Assembly (NCBI GenBank): GCA_049840475.1
Contig: JASGKX010000002.1
Span: forward strand, 186,001 to 250,000
DNA: 64,000 nt
Direction of reading: 5' to 3'
Origin: JBGVSA01 sp049840475
GTDB lineage: Bacteria; Pseudomonadota; Gammaproteobacteria; Burkholderiales; Rhodocyclaceae
Positions 53,993-62,327 of this stretch are shown here, piece after piece (position 1 is the first letter of the stretch; each line of letters begins with the position of its first letter). The notes under the pieces were generated by a model, which did no database searches, was not told the DNA's origin, and was given only the letters and a program-made list of their open reading frames with translations. Both the position numbers and the translations under genes were made by a program.

Positions 53993-54628
53993 ATGACCCA
54001 ACCTTCACTCGTCGCCTGTCACGACTGCGACCTGCTTCAGCACCACCCCGTGCTGGAAGCCGGGCAGCAAGCGCGTTGCGCGCGCTGTGGCGCACGGCTG
54101 GGACGGCGCCCCTACTCTCCGGTGGACCACACATTGGCCTATGTGCTGGGTGCACTGACGACCTTCATCATCGGCAACTGCTACCCAGTGGTTTCGCTGG
54201 AGAGCAGCGGCATCATGACGCATGCCACACTGCTGGGGGCCGTCAAAGCATTGCATGCCGACGGAATGGATGCCGTCGGCGCGCTCGTTTTATTCACGGG
54301 ATTCCTCGCCCCGCTCACTCTGTTACTGTCGCTCACCTACCTGCTGCTACCGCTGGAACTCGGACGGGTGTCGCTCGGCTTTCCACGTCTGTTCAGACTG
54401 TTCATTAGCATCTCACCCTGGGCCATGGTCGAAGTGATGATGCTCGGCGTCGTGGTGTCGTTCGTGAAACTGGCTCACATGGCTACCGCCATATCCGGCA
54501 TCGGCTTGTGGTGCTTTGGCATGACCATGGTGCTCATGGCGGCGATGAGTGCGAGCATGGATCAGGCCGATATCTGGCGACGCTTTGAAGCCTTGCGGCA
54601 CGGCCGATTGCGCGAGGCACGCGCATGA
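53993..54628 (+). CDS. pqiA: PqiA-type membrane protein, first half
   Basis: A 211-residue PqiA domain: a zinc-ribbon-like CHDC...CARCG, followed by four hydrophobic segments. In E. coli one protein has two such domains; here they are two adjacent genes. It overlaps the second by 4 bases (ATGA). Part of the Pqi lipid transport system between inner and outer membranes. Confidence 0.92.
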   Translation: MTQPSLVACHDCDLLQHHPVLEAGQQARCARCGARLGRRPYSPVDHTLAYVLGALTTFIIGNCYPVVSLESSGIMTHATLLGAVKALHADGMDAVGALVLFTGFLAPLTLLLSLTYLLLPLELGRVSLGFPRLFRLFISISPWAMVEVMMLGVVVSFVKLAHMATAISGIGLWCFGMTMVLMAAMSASMDQADIWRRFEALRHGRLREARA

Positions 54629-55308
54629 ATGCGCCCCGCGCCGAAGCGTTTCCAGCCGGATCGGCCGCCGCGCGAGGCCTGGCTTCATGCCATGCATGCG
54701 GACTATTGGTGCGCATGCCAACGTCGGCGCACGATTCGCACAACACCATTTGCCCCCGCTGCGACGCGCCGCTGCACCTTCGCAAACCCGACAGCCTCGC
54801 CCGCACCTGGGCACTGGTGATCACGGCGTGCGTTCTGTATGTGCCGGCCAATGTGCTGCCTGTCATGCAGACGACCACGCTGGGCTCCACCCAGAACGAC
54901 ACCATCCTGTCGGGCGCCGCCTATCTGTGGAACAGCGGCTCGTGGGATCTGGCCATCATCGTTTTTGTCGCCAGCATCGTGGTGCCGATGGCCAAGCTCA
55001 TCGCGCTGATCACCTTGCTGCTGTCGGTGCAGCGCCGCAGCCAGTTGCAGATCCAGCAACGCACCCGCCTGTTCCGCCTGGTCGAGATCGTCGGCAAATG
55101 GTCGATGCTCGACATCTACGTTGCTGCGCTGCTCGCCACGCTCGTCCACTTTGGATCGCTATTGACCATCCGTACCGGCCCCGGCGCCATTGCGTTCGGT
55201 GCCGTGGTCGTCGTCACCATGTTCGCAGCAAAATCCTTCGACCCGCGCCTGATGTGGGACGCCATCGAGACCCAGAACCATGACCGAGCCGAACACCCCC
55301 GAACCTGA
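54625..55308 (+). CDS. pqiA: PqiA-type membrane protein, second half
   Basis: A 227-residue second PqiA domain: CHACG and CPRCD metal site, then four hydrophobic segments. Its end overlaps pqiB by 29 bases. Together with the preceding gene it takes the place of the two-domain E. coli PqiA. Confidence 0.92.
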   Translation: MNAPRAEAFPAGSAAARGLASCHACGLLVRMPTSAHDSHNTICPRCDAPLHLRKPDSLARTWALVITACVLYVPANVLPVMQTTTLGSTQNDTILSGAAYLWNSGSWDLAIIVFVASIVVPMAKLIALITLLLSVQRRSQLQIQQRTRLFRLVEIVGKWSMLDIYVAALLATLVHFGSLLTIRTGPGAIAFGAVVVVTMFAAKSFDPRLMWDAIETQNHDRAEHPRT

Positions 55309-56917
55309 CAGCAATCTGCCCACAGCGGCCACGCGCCGGCGCGGACGATGGTCGCTCTCGATCGTCTGGCTGATCCCACTCGTTGCCATCGTCGTGGGCG
55401 GCTGGCTCGCGGTGCGCAACATCATGAACCAGGGGCCGACGATCTCCATCCAGTTCCGTACGGCCGAAGGCCTCCAGGCGGAAGAAACACGCATCAAGTT
55501 CCGCGATGTGGATGTTGGCGTCATCAAGTCGATCCGGCTGGCCGAGGACGGCCCCGGCGTCACGGTGACCGCCGAACTCAACAAACAGGTCGAACCCATG
55601 CTGGTCGACGACACCAAGTTCTGGGTCGTCAAACCGCGCATCGCCGGCAGCGGTGTTTCGGGCCTGACGACGCTGTTGTCGGGCGCCTACATCGGGATGG
55701 AAGCGGGCAAGTCGGAACAGGCCCGCAACGACTTCACCGGCCTTGAAGTCCCGCCCGTGCTGACCGAAGGATTGCCCGGCCGAACCTTCGTGCTCAAGTC
55801 AGACGATCTTGGCTCCATCGACTATGGCTCACCGGTGTACGACCGTCGCATCGCAGTGGGAGAGGTTGTCGCCTACCGTCTCAATCCGGACGGTTCCGGC
55901 GTGTCGATCGAAATCTTCGTGCGCGCACCGTACGACAAATACGTCACCGAATCGGCTCGCTTCTGGGAGGCCTCCGGCATCGACTTTTCGATGGACGCCA
56001 CCGGCGTGAAGGTCAATACGCAATCGCTCGCGTCAGTCGTGCTGGGCGGCATCGCCTTCGCCCCGCTCGAAGGCGAAGACGCTGGCAAGGAAGCCGAGTC
56101 GATGGCGGCCTTCCGGCTGTACGACGACCGCAATAGCGCCTTCAAGCGCTACGACAATCGGGTGGAATACTTCGAACTGCTGTTCCGCGAATCGGTGCAC
56201 GGCCTGACGGTTGGCGCGCCCGTGGAATTCCGTGGCATTCCCATCGGTGAAGTCACGGACATCGGACTGGACTACGACCGCGAAGCGCGCCGCCTGAACA
56301 TTCCGGTAACGGTACGCCTGTACCCCGAACGATTGACCTCTCGCCTGCGCCGCGACGTGGGGAGGTTGACTGCCGAGCGTCAACACGAATTCGTCCGCAT
56401 GATCGACTCTGGCCTGCGCGGCCAATTGCGTATGGGCAGCCTCATCACCGGGCAACTTTATGTGGCGCTGGATTTCTTCCCCAATGCGGCAAAGACCAAG
56501 CTCGACACCACGCAGAGCCCGGTGCAGATACCCACCGTCCAAGGTGATCTGCAAGAGCTCCAGACCAGCCTGTCGAGCATCGCACGCAAACTCGACCAGA
56601 TTCCGTTCCAGGACATCGTCAATGACCTGCGGCGAGCCATCAACTCGCTCAACGACGTGCTCAAGAGTGCCGACAGCACGCTGCACAACGTAAACAACGA
56701 CATGCTGCCCGCCATCAAGGGCACCGTGGAAGACGCACGCAAGACACTGGATCACGCCAACGGCCTGCTCTCGCAGGATTCGCCGACGCAGACCGAACTG
56801 CGCGACACGCTGCGTGAAGTCTCGCGTTCGGCGGCTTCGCTGCGCACACTCACCGACTACCTGGACCGCCACCCCGAAGCCCTCATCCGGGGCCGCCAGC
56901 CCGAGGACAAGCCATGA
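55280..56917 (+). CDS. pqiB: PqiB, MCE-domain lipid transport protein
   Basis: A 545-residue periplasmic tunnel protein anchored by one N-terminal membrane segment (SLSIVWLIPLVAIVVGGWLAV, about 25-45). Three MCE domains follow (for example GPTISIQFRTAEGLQAEETRIKFRDVDVG), then a long coiled-coil C-terminus. It forms a channel for phospholipids in E. coli. It overlaps pqiC by 4 bases. Confidence 0.94.
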   Translation: MTEPNTPEPDSNLPTAATRRRGRWSLSIVWLIPLVAIVVGGWLAVRNIMNQGPTISIQFRTAEGLQAEETRIKFRDVDVGVIKSIRLAEDGPGVTVTAELNKQVEPMLVDDTKFWVVKPRIAGSGVSGLTTLLSGAYIGMEAGKSEQARNDFTGLEVPPVLTEGLPGRTFVLKSDDLGSIDYGSPVYDRRIAVGEVVAYRLNPDGSGVSIEIFVRAPYDKYVTESARFWEASGIDFSMDATGVKVNTQSLASVVLGGIAFAPLEGEDAGKEAESMAAFRLYDDRNSAFKRYDNRVEYFELLFRESVHGLTVGAPVEFRGIPIGEVTDIGLDYDREARRLNIPVTVRLYPERLTSRLRRDVGRLTAERQHEFVRMIDSGLRGQLRMGSLITGQLYVALDFFPNAAKTKLDTTQSPVQIPTVQGDLQELQTSLSSIARKLDQIPFQDIVNDLRRAINSLNDVLKSADSTLHNVNNDMLPAIKGTVEDARKTLDHANGLLSQDSPTQTELRDTLREVSRSAASLRTLTDYLDRHPEALIRGRQPEDKP

Positions 56918-57504
56918 TCCGACGCATCATCCTGCCCGCCATCACCCTTGTCGCACTCGCGGCATGCAGCAGCACGCCGGCGCGCTACTACACGCTGTCA
57001 TCGGTGCCACCGCAAACCGCCGCTGCTCCGGCCAGCGGGCTGTCGATCGCCGTCGCGCCTGTCACGCTGCCGGAAGGTGTGGATCGCTTCGAGCTGGTGG
57101 TGCGCACCGCCGACAACCGCGTCGATATTCTCGACAGTGACCGCTGGGCCGAGCCCTTGCGGCAGGACATCGCACGCGTGGTCGCTGACGATCTCGCGCA
57201 ACGGCTGCCCGCGGCGCGCATCGCGGCCTACCCGCAATATGCTTCGCGCGATGCGGCCTACACGGTGTTTATCGACGTTCAGCGCTTTGAATCGACCACC
57301 ACCACCGCCACGCTCGACGCTCGCTGGACGCTACGACGCGAAGACGACAAGCAAACGCAGTACGGGCGTGAAACGATCAGCGAGTCGATCACTGGCGGAA
57401 ACGCCGGGCTTGCCGCTGCGCACAGCCGTGCGCTGGGGCGGCTCGCTGATGTCGTCGCCAGCACCATCCGCAGCAATACCGGAGCACCCGTTGTACGCCC
57501 CTGA
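56914..57504 (+). CDS. pqiC: PqiC/YmbA-family lipoprotein
   Basis: A 196-residue outer membrane lipoprotein. Lipobox LAAC (Cys18), then the ABC-type transport auxiliary domain (RYYTLSS at the start). It is the outer-membrane part of the Pqi pathway. The next gene starts inside its 3' end. Confidence 0.93.
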   Translation: MIRRIILPAITLVALAACSSTPARYYTLSSVPPQTAAAPASGLSIAVAPVTLPEGVDRFELVVRTADNRVDILDSDRWAEPLRQDIARVVADDLAQRLPAARIAAYPQYASRDAAYTVFIDVQRFESTTTTATLDARWTLRREDDKQTQYGRETISESITGGNAGLAAAHSRALGRLADVVASTIRSNTGAPVVRP

Positions 57505-58639
57505 TGAGGAATTCGGTCAGTTACCCGATGTACCGGACGACGGATGCCAGCACGAAGCCCTTGTGCACACGCGGCCCCTCGTATTCCGGGGCCGGGGTGC
57601 GGTCACGCGGCCGGATGGGCGCTATGAATCGCAGCGACGCGAAACCTTCGACGATGGCTGGGTAGAAGACGAAGAAGCCCCAGCCGCGCCGCGCACTGAA
57701 CTGCTGATCGATACCAGCAAGACCGTCATCTCGCGCAACAGCTCGCCCGATGTCGGATTCTCGCAATCCATCAATCCCTATCGAGGGTGCGAACATGGCT
57801 GCGTTTATTGCTTCGCGCGCCCCACGCACAGTTATCTGGGCTTGTCCGCCGGCCTCGATTTCGAGACCAAGATCGCTCACAAGCCCGACGCCGTCGCGCA
57901 ACTGAAGCGCGAACTCGCCAAGCCCGGCTATCAATGCAGCGCCATCGCACTGGGCATCAACACCGACGGTTGGCAACCCATCGAACGCAAACTGGGCCTC
58001 ACGCGCGACCTGCTCGCCGTGTTGGCGGAATGTCGCCACCCGGTGAGCATCGTGACCAAGAGCGCGTTGATCGCCGAACGCGACATCGATCTGCTCGCCG
58101 ACATGGCGCGCGACAATCTTGTCACGGTGGCCTTCAGCATCACAACGCTCGACAAGAAACTGGCGCGCACCATGGAACCGCGCGCCGCCGCCCCCCACCG
58201 CCGGTTCGAAGCAATGCGCATGCTGCACGATGTGGGCGTGCCGGTCAGCGTTCTCGTCGCCCCGCTCATCCCGGCACTCAACGATCACGAACTCGAAGCC
58301 ATCTGCGAAAACGCCGCCGCAGCGGGCGCCCACGCTGCGGGGTACGTCTTGCTGCGCCTGCCACATGAACTCGCGGACATTTTTCCCGCCTGGCTGGAAC
58401 AGCATTACCCGGATCGTGCGGCGCACGTCATGAGCGTTCTGCGCCAGATACACGGCGGCCAGACCTATCGCAGCGAATTCGGAAAACGGATGCGGGGCGA
58501 CGGCGTGTTCGCGCAGATGTACTCGCGCCGCATGCGTCTTGTCGCAGAGCGACTTGGACTCAATCAGCGTCGTGTCGAACTCGACACGGGGTTGTTCAAA
58601 CCGCCGCGCCCGGACACGCCGCAGATGAGCCTGTTCTGA
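57491..58639 (+). CDS. PA0069-family radical SAM protein
   Basis: A 382-residue radical SAM enzyme. The cluster motif is CEHGCVYC (about residues 98-105), preceded by INPYRG. No target is known; some relatives act with DNA photolyase-like proteins. TTG 57491 lies 6 bases after GGAG and overlaps the pqiC end; a GTG near 57564 is an alternative start, so the N-terminus is uncertain. Confidence 0.85.
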   Translation: MYAPDEEFGQLPDVPDDGCQHEALVHTRPLVFRGRGAVTRPDGRYESQRRETFDDGWVEDEEAPAAPRTELLIDTSKTVISRNSSPDVGFSQSINPYRGCEHGCVYCFARPTHSYLGLSAGLDFETKIAHKPDAVAQLKRELAKPGYQCSAIALGINTDGWQPIERKLGLTRDLLAVLAECRHPVSIVTKSALIAERDIDLLADMARDNLVTVAFSITTLDKKLARTMEPRAAAPHRRFEAMRMLHDVGVPVSVLVAPLIPALNDHELEAICENAAAAGAHAAGYVLLRLPHELADIFPAWLEQHYPDRAAHVMSVLRQIHGGQTYRSEFGKRMRGDGVFAQMYSRRMRLVAERLGLNQRRVELDTGLFKPPRPDTPQMSLF

Positions 58640-58658
58640 CGTCAGCAGCGCACACAAA

Positions 58659-58687
58659 CAAAAACGCCCGCAATGCGGGCGTTTTTG
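58659..58687. terminator. bidirectional terminator between radical SAM gene and nemA
   Basis: A 13-bp stem of CAAAAACGCCCGC with GCGGGCGTTTTTG around a 3-base AAT loop, A-tract and T-tract on either side. It serves two convergent genes. Confidence 0.95.
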
Positions 58688-58712
58688 CTTGATGCAGCAA
58701 GCGGCGTATCGA

Positions 58713-59774
58713 TCAGGCAGCCGACAAAGCCGGGTAATCCGTGTAGCCCGTTGCGCCTTCCGCGTAGATCGTCTCGCCGACCAGCGCATTGAGTGTCGCA
58801 TTGGCACGGAAGCGTTCCACCAGGTCCGGGTTGGCGATGTAAGCCTTGCCGAAGGCAACAGCCTCGGCTTCGCCGCGCGTCAGCACCTTCTCGGCAGACT
58901 CACGCGTCAAACCATCGTTGGCGATGATCGCGCCCTTGAATCGTTCGCGCACCACCGGCAGCAAGCGCTTGGCGCCATCCAGTGCCTCGCGCACAAAAAT
59001 GAAGGCGATGCCACGCACATTGAGTTGCTCGGCCACGTAGGCGAACAGTGTTTCCGGGTTGGAGTCATGCATCGAATGCGTGTTCGACATCAGGTTCAAG
59101 TGCACGCCGATGAGATCAGCCGGCCACACCGTCAGCAACGCATCGACGGCTTCTAGCAGAAAGCGTGCGCGGTTCTCGATCGAACCGCCGTAACGATCGG
59201 TGCGCTTGTTCGATCCGTCGTGCAGGAATTGATCGAACAGATACCCGTTGGCTGCGTGCAGTTCTACCGCGTCGAAACCTGCGCGTTTGGCGTTGACTGC
59301 CGCCTTGCGGAAGTCTTCGACAATGGCCGGAATCTCTTCGGTTTCCAGCGCGCGCGGCACTTCGTACGACTTGTACGGACGCACGGTCGCGACGTGGCCC
59401 TCCGGTGCGATGGCACTTGGCGCCACCGGCAGTGCACCGTCCAGATACATCGGGTCGGAAATGCGCCCGACGTGCCAAAGTTGCGTCACCAGACGGCCGC
59501 CCGCGGCGTGCACTGCAGCCGTCACGGCCGACCAGCCTTCGACCTGCTCATCGGACCACAGGCCCGGCGTATTGGGGTAGCCCACGCCTTGCGGCGTGAC
59601 AGCGGTCGCTTCGGTCAGAATCAACCCGGCGCTCGCACGCTGCGTGTAGTACTCGACAGTCAGCGGGCCCGGTACGCGGCCATCAAGTGCGCGCATACGC
59701 GTGAGCGGCGCCATGACGATACGGTTGGGCAGTTCAAGCGCGCCAATGCGCACGGGGTCAAACAGGCTAGCCAT
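58713..59774 (-). CDS. nemA: N-ethylmaleimide reductase, classical old yellow enzyme
   Basis: A 353-residue FMN ene-reductase. Typical stretches are NRIVMAPLTRMRA, LVTQLWHVGRISDP and AVELHAANGYLFDQFLHDGSNKRTD (HN/HAAN catalytic pair). It reduces activated C=C bonds such as those of N-ethylmaleimide. Downstream of an SDR gene on the same strand; both face away from a TetR gene. Confidence 0.94.
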   Translation of the reverse strand: MASLFDPVRIGALELPNRIVMAPLTRMRALDGRVPGPLTVEYYTQRASAGLILTEATAVTPQGVGYPNTPGLWSDEQVEGWSAVTAAVHAAGGRLVTQLWHVGRISDPMYLDGALPVAPSAIAPEGHVATVRPYKSYEVPRALETEEIPAIVEDFRKAAVNAKRAGFDAVELHAANGYLFDQFLHDGSNKRTDRYGGSIENRARFLLEAVDALLTVWPADLIGVHLNLMSNTHSMHDSNPETLFAYVAEQLNVRGIAFIFVREALDGAKRLLPVVRERFKGAIIANDGLTRESAEKVLTRGEAEAVAFGKAYIANPDLVERFRANATLNALVGETIYAEGATGYTDYPALSAA

Positions 59775-59833
59775 GGAATGTCCTTTGTGAAATCAATAAT
59801 CGATAAAAAGACCGACCATCGGGTCGGCTACTG

Positions 59834-60625
59834 TCAGTTCGCCGTGCGATAACGCGCAGCGGCTTGCGTTTGGGCGAAATTCGGCAGCATGGCGCGACGC
59901 GCGGCTTCGAGCGCAACCCATTGGGCGTCGTCAGGCAGCGGCGGAATCGTCACAGCCTCGCGCCGGTCAAACCCCACCAACGCAGCGTTGACCAGCTCGC
60001 CCACTTCCATCACACCAGTGAGCGTGTTCACGTCTTTGCCTGAACGCTCCCATATTTCAGTACGCGTTGCGGCCGGCAGAACGGCCTGCACATAAACCCC
60101 GCGCGGCCCCAACTCGACCTGCATGCTTTGCGACAGAAACAACATGAATGCCTTGGTTGCGCCGTAGATGGTCAATCCGAATTCCGGCGCCAATCCGACC
60201 ACGGAAGCAATATTCACGACCGCGCCCTGCCCAGCCTGAGCCCAACGAGGCGCCACGGCCGCTACAAGACGCGCCGGTGTCGTGGCATTCAGCGTGACCA
60301 GTCCTGCGACCTGTTCGGGGCTTTGCTCGACGAGCGAGCCAGGCAGACTGGCGCCAGCGTTGTTGATGAGCACACCGATGCGACTGTCGTCGCGCAGGCG
60401 CTGCTCGACCCGCAGCACATCGGCTTCGACCGTCAGGTCGGCACGCAGTACATCAATCGTCACGCCGGTCTCGGCACGCAGGCGATCGGCCAGCGATTCC
60501 ATGCGCGCTTGGTCACGTGCGACCAGCACAAGATCGTGCCCACGGCGGGCAAAGCGGTCGGCGTAAGTGGCTCCGATGCCAGAGGAGGCACCGGTGATCA
60601 GCACTGCAGGTTTTTGCGTCGTCAT
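59834..60625 (-). CDS. short-chain dehydrogenase/reductase
   Basis: A 263-residue SDR. The nucleotide motif is TGASSGIGATYADRF, the catalytic Ser lies in NIASVVG, and the YxxxK is YGATK (Tyr about 155). The substrate is unknown. A TGAGGG site precedes ATG 60625. It is the first gene of the minus-strand nemA unit and is divergent from tetR. Confidence 0.9.
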   Translation of the reverse strand: MTTQKPAVLITGASSGIGATYADRFARRGHDLVLVARDQARMESLADRLRAETGVTIDVLRADLTVEADVLRVEQRLRDDSRIGVLINNAGASLPGSLVEQSPEQVAGLVTLNATTPARLVAAVAPRWAQAGQGAVVNIASVVGLAPEFGLTIYGATKAFMLFLSQSMQVELGPRGVYVQAVLPAATRTEIWERSGKDVNTLTGVMEVGELVNAALVGFDRREAVTIPPLPDDAQWVALEAARRAMLPNFAQTQAAARYRTAN

Positions 60626-60653
60626 GATCAGCCCTCAGGGGTTTCTGGTTTAT

Positions 60654-60671
60654 TGATGATGACCATCATCA
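60654..60671. promoter_or_regulatory. candidate TetR operator 1
   Basis: TGATGAT, spacer GACC, ATCATCA: perfect 7-bp dyad. Its centre is 26 bases from that of a nearly identical dyad at 60681-60696, in the divergent SDR/tetR region. Confidence 0.7.
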
Positions 60672-60680
60672 TTGCGCAAT

Positions 60681-60696
60681 CATGATAACCATCATG
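60681..60696. promoter_or_regulatory. candidate TetR operator 2
   Basis: CATGAT, spacer AACC, ATCATG: perfect 6-bp dyad. The core ATGATRACCATCAT is shared with operator 1. It ends 30 bases before the tetR start. Confidence 0.7.
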
Positions 60697-60726
60697 TAAA
60701 ATGTCAACGATCATTTGGAGCCACGC

Positions 60727-61284
60727 ATGAAAGTCAGCCGCGAACAATTTGCCGAAAACCGGGAGAAGATCCTGGAAGCGGCCGGCCGCCTATTCCGTGA
60801 GCACGGCTTCGAGCGGGTAACGGTGGCGGAAGTCATGAAAGCCGCCGGGCTGACGCATGGCGGTTTCTACGGCCACTTCAAGTCCAAGAACGACCTGATC
60901 GCCCAAACGCTCGCACGCAGCAACGAAGACGCCTCCACGCTCAGCCTGGTCGACTACGCCCATCGCTACCTTTCGCGCCAGCACTGCGACGACAAGGCCG
61001 GCGGCTGCACCATTGCCGGACTCGGGCCCGAAGTGCTTCACCAATCGCCGGAAGCACGCGCGGCAGTCACCCATCGCGTGAAAGCACAGATCGAAAAGCT
61101 CGCGCTCGGCGCACCCGGCAAGACGGACGCCGAGCGCCGCCGCGCAGCCATTGGCGGCTGGGCCGCGATGGTTGGCGCATTACTGCTCGCGCGAGTAACG
61201 GATGATGCGGAACTGGGGGACGAAGTCTTGGCGCAGACACGCGCCTGGATTGCCGAGAAAGACGGAAAAGAGCAGCCGGACTGA
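60727..61284 (+). CDS. TetR/AcrR-family repressor of the nemA unit
   Basis: A 185-residue repressor. The N-terminal helix-turn-helix reads RVTVAEVMKAAGLTHGGFYGHFKSK. A cysteine pair HCDDKAGGC lies near residues 80-87, the kind of site that senses electrophiles in NemR-like proteins. GGAG lies 7 bases before ATG 60727. It likely represses itself and the divergent SDR-nemA genes through the paired operators. Confidence 0.9.
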   Translation: MKVSREQFAENREKILEAAGRLFREHGFERVTVAEVMKAAGLTHGGFYGHFKSKNDLIAQTLARSNEDASTLSLVDYAHRYLSRQHCDDKAGGCTIAGLGPEVLHQSPEARAAVTHRVKAQIEKLALGAPGKTDAERRRAAIGGWAAMVGALLLARVTDDAELGDEVLAQTRAWIAEKDGKEQPD

Positions 61285-61638
61285 GCCGGACTGGATCGCT
61301 GCTGGCACGGTACATTCAGTGTGCCGTGCCTAGGAACTGATTGACGGCCCTACATCGCCCAGCCAATGGCTGGGGCGCCGGTTATGCTGTCCGACTTGCA
61401 ACGCTGTCTCAGGTCAGGGCCGGCAATATGCATCGACGATAGCCTTGCAAAGCTCCATTGCCTTCGGAGCTGACAGCCCTTGGCCTGACTTGCTCCTCCC
61501 CCGGGCTAGTCAGGCGACCGCGCCGGAAAGACGAATTCCCCTTGCCGGCGCGGTTGCTGTCCCTACGCCAAGGACCACGCGTAGTGCAAAGGCCCCGCAT
61601 CTGACACCCGACAGCGCGCCACAAGCGGTGGTTGTTCT
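61285..61638. other. intergenic region between tetR and narL
   Basis: 354 bases between two convergent genes. No gene is seen. It holds two hairpins: an 11-bp stem with one wobble pair (61304-61314 with 61320-61330), and a 7-bp stem CCCAGCC / GGCTGGG at 61358-61374. Neither has a T-tract. Confidence 0.5.
61304..61330 (+). terminator. hairpin after tetR
   Basis: GGCACGGTACA, loop TTCAG, TGTGCCGTGCC with one T-G pair, 19 bases past the tetR stop. Lacks a T-tract; terminator role is plausible but weak. Confidence 0.4.
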
Positions 61639-62304
61639 CTAGTGGCTCCCGTCGCTCGCCGCAAGCCCATGCTCGACGGCATAAACCGCGGCCTGCACAC
61701 GGCTCGATAGGTTCAATTTCTTGAGGATGTTCTGCACGTGAATCTTTACCGTGCTTTCCGAAAGATCGAGCCGCCGGGCAATGACCTTATTGCTCTCGCC
61801 CAGCGCAAGATATCCAAGGATTTCGCGCTCGCGGGCGGTGAGCTTGTCATCCTCGCGCGCCTGAGCCGGCGCATCTCCTGCACGGAACTGCTGCAGCAGC
61901 TTGCCCATCATCGCCTCGGCTACCACGGCCTCGCCCTCGCGGGCGCGATGGATGGCGCCAAGCAGGTAGTCGGCATCGATATTCTTGAGCAAGTAACCGC
62001 GCGCGCCAGCACGCAAAGCGGTGGCAAGATCTTCCGCGTCTTCCGACACGGTCAGCATGAGCACGGCAAGCTCAGGGTTGTCTTGCAGTATCAGGCGCAG
62101 CGCTTCGACACCTGACAGGCCGGGCATGTTGAGGTCGAGCAGGACGACATCGGGACGCAAGGCACGCGCGAGCTTGATGGCCTCGGCGCCGTCGCCCGCC
62201 TCGCCCACCACATCGATCCCCGCCTGACGCGACAGCAAGAGCTTCACGCCGCTGCGGAACAGCGTGTGATCGTCAACCAGCAAGACGCGAATCGTCCCGT
62301 CCAT
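61639..62304 (-). CDS. narL: two-component response regulator, NarL type
   Basis: A 221-residue regulator. The receiver (residues 1-125) has VLLVDDHTLFRSG, phospho-Asp in DVVLLDLNMPG, and Lys in GARGYLLKNI. The LuxR-type HTH is LTAREREILGYLALGESNKVIARRLDLSESTVKIHVQNILKKL. GGAG lies 6 bases before ATG 62304. It follows the NarX-like kinase, so it probably responds to nitrate or nitrite. No nar structural genes are in view. Confidence 0.9.
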   Translation of the reverse strand: MDGTIRVLLVDDHTLFRSGVKLLLSRQAGIDVVGEAGDGAEAIKLARALRPDVVLLDLNMPGLSGVEALRLILQDNPELAVLMLTVSEDAEDLATALRAGARGYLLKNIDADYLLGAIHRAREGEAVVAEAMMGKLLQQFRAGDAPAQAREDDKLTAREREILGYLALGESNKVIARRLDLSESTVKIHVQNILKKLNLSSRVQAAVYAVEHGLAASDGSH

Positions 62305-62327
62305 GCGTATCTCCATCCATGGTTTTG

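Noticed and set aside
53993..55308. A single pqiA gene split by mutation
   Set aside because: Both halves have their own start, zinc-ribbon motif and ATGA overlap, a standard arrangement of two separate genes.
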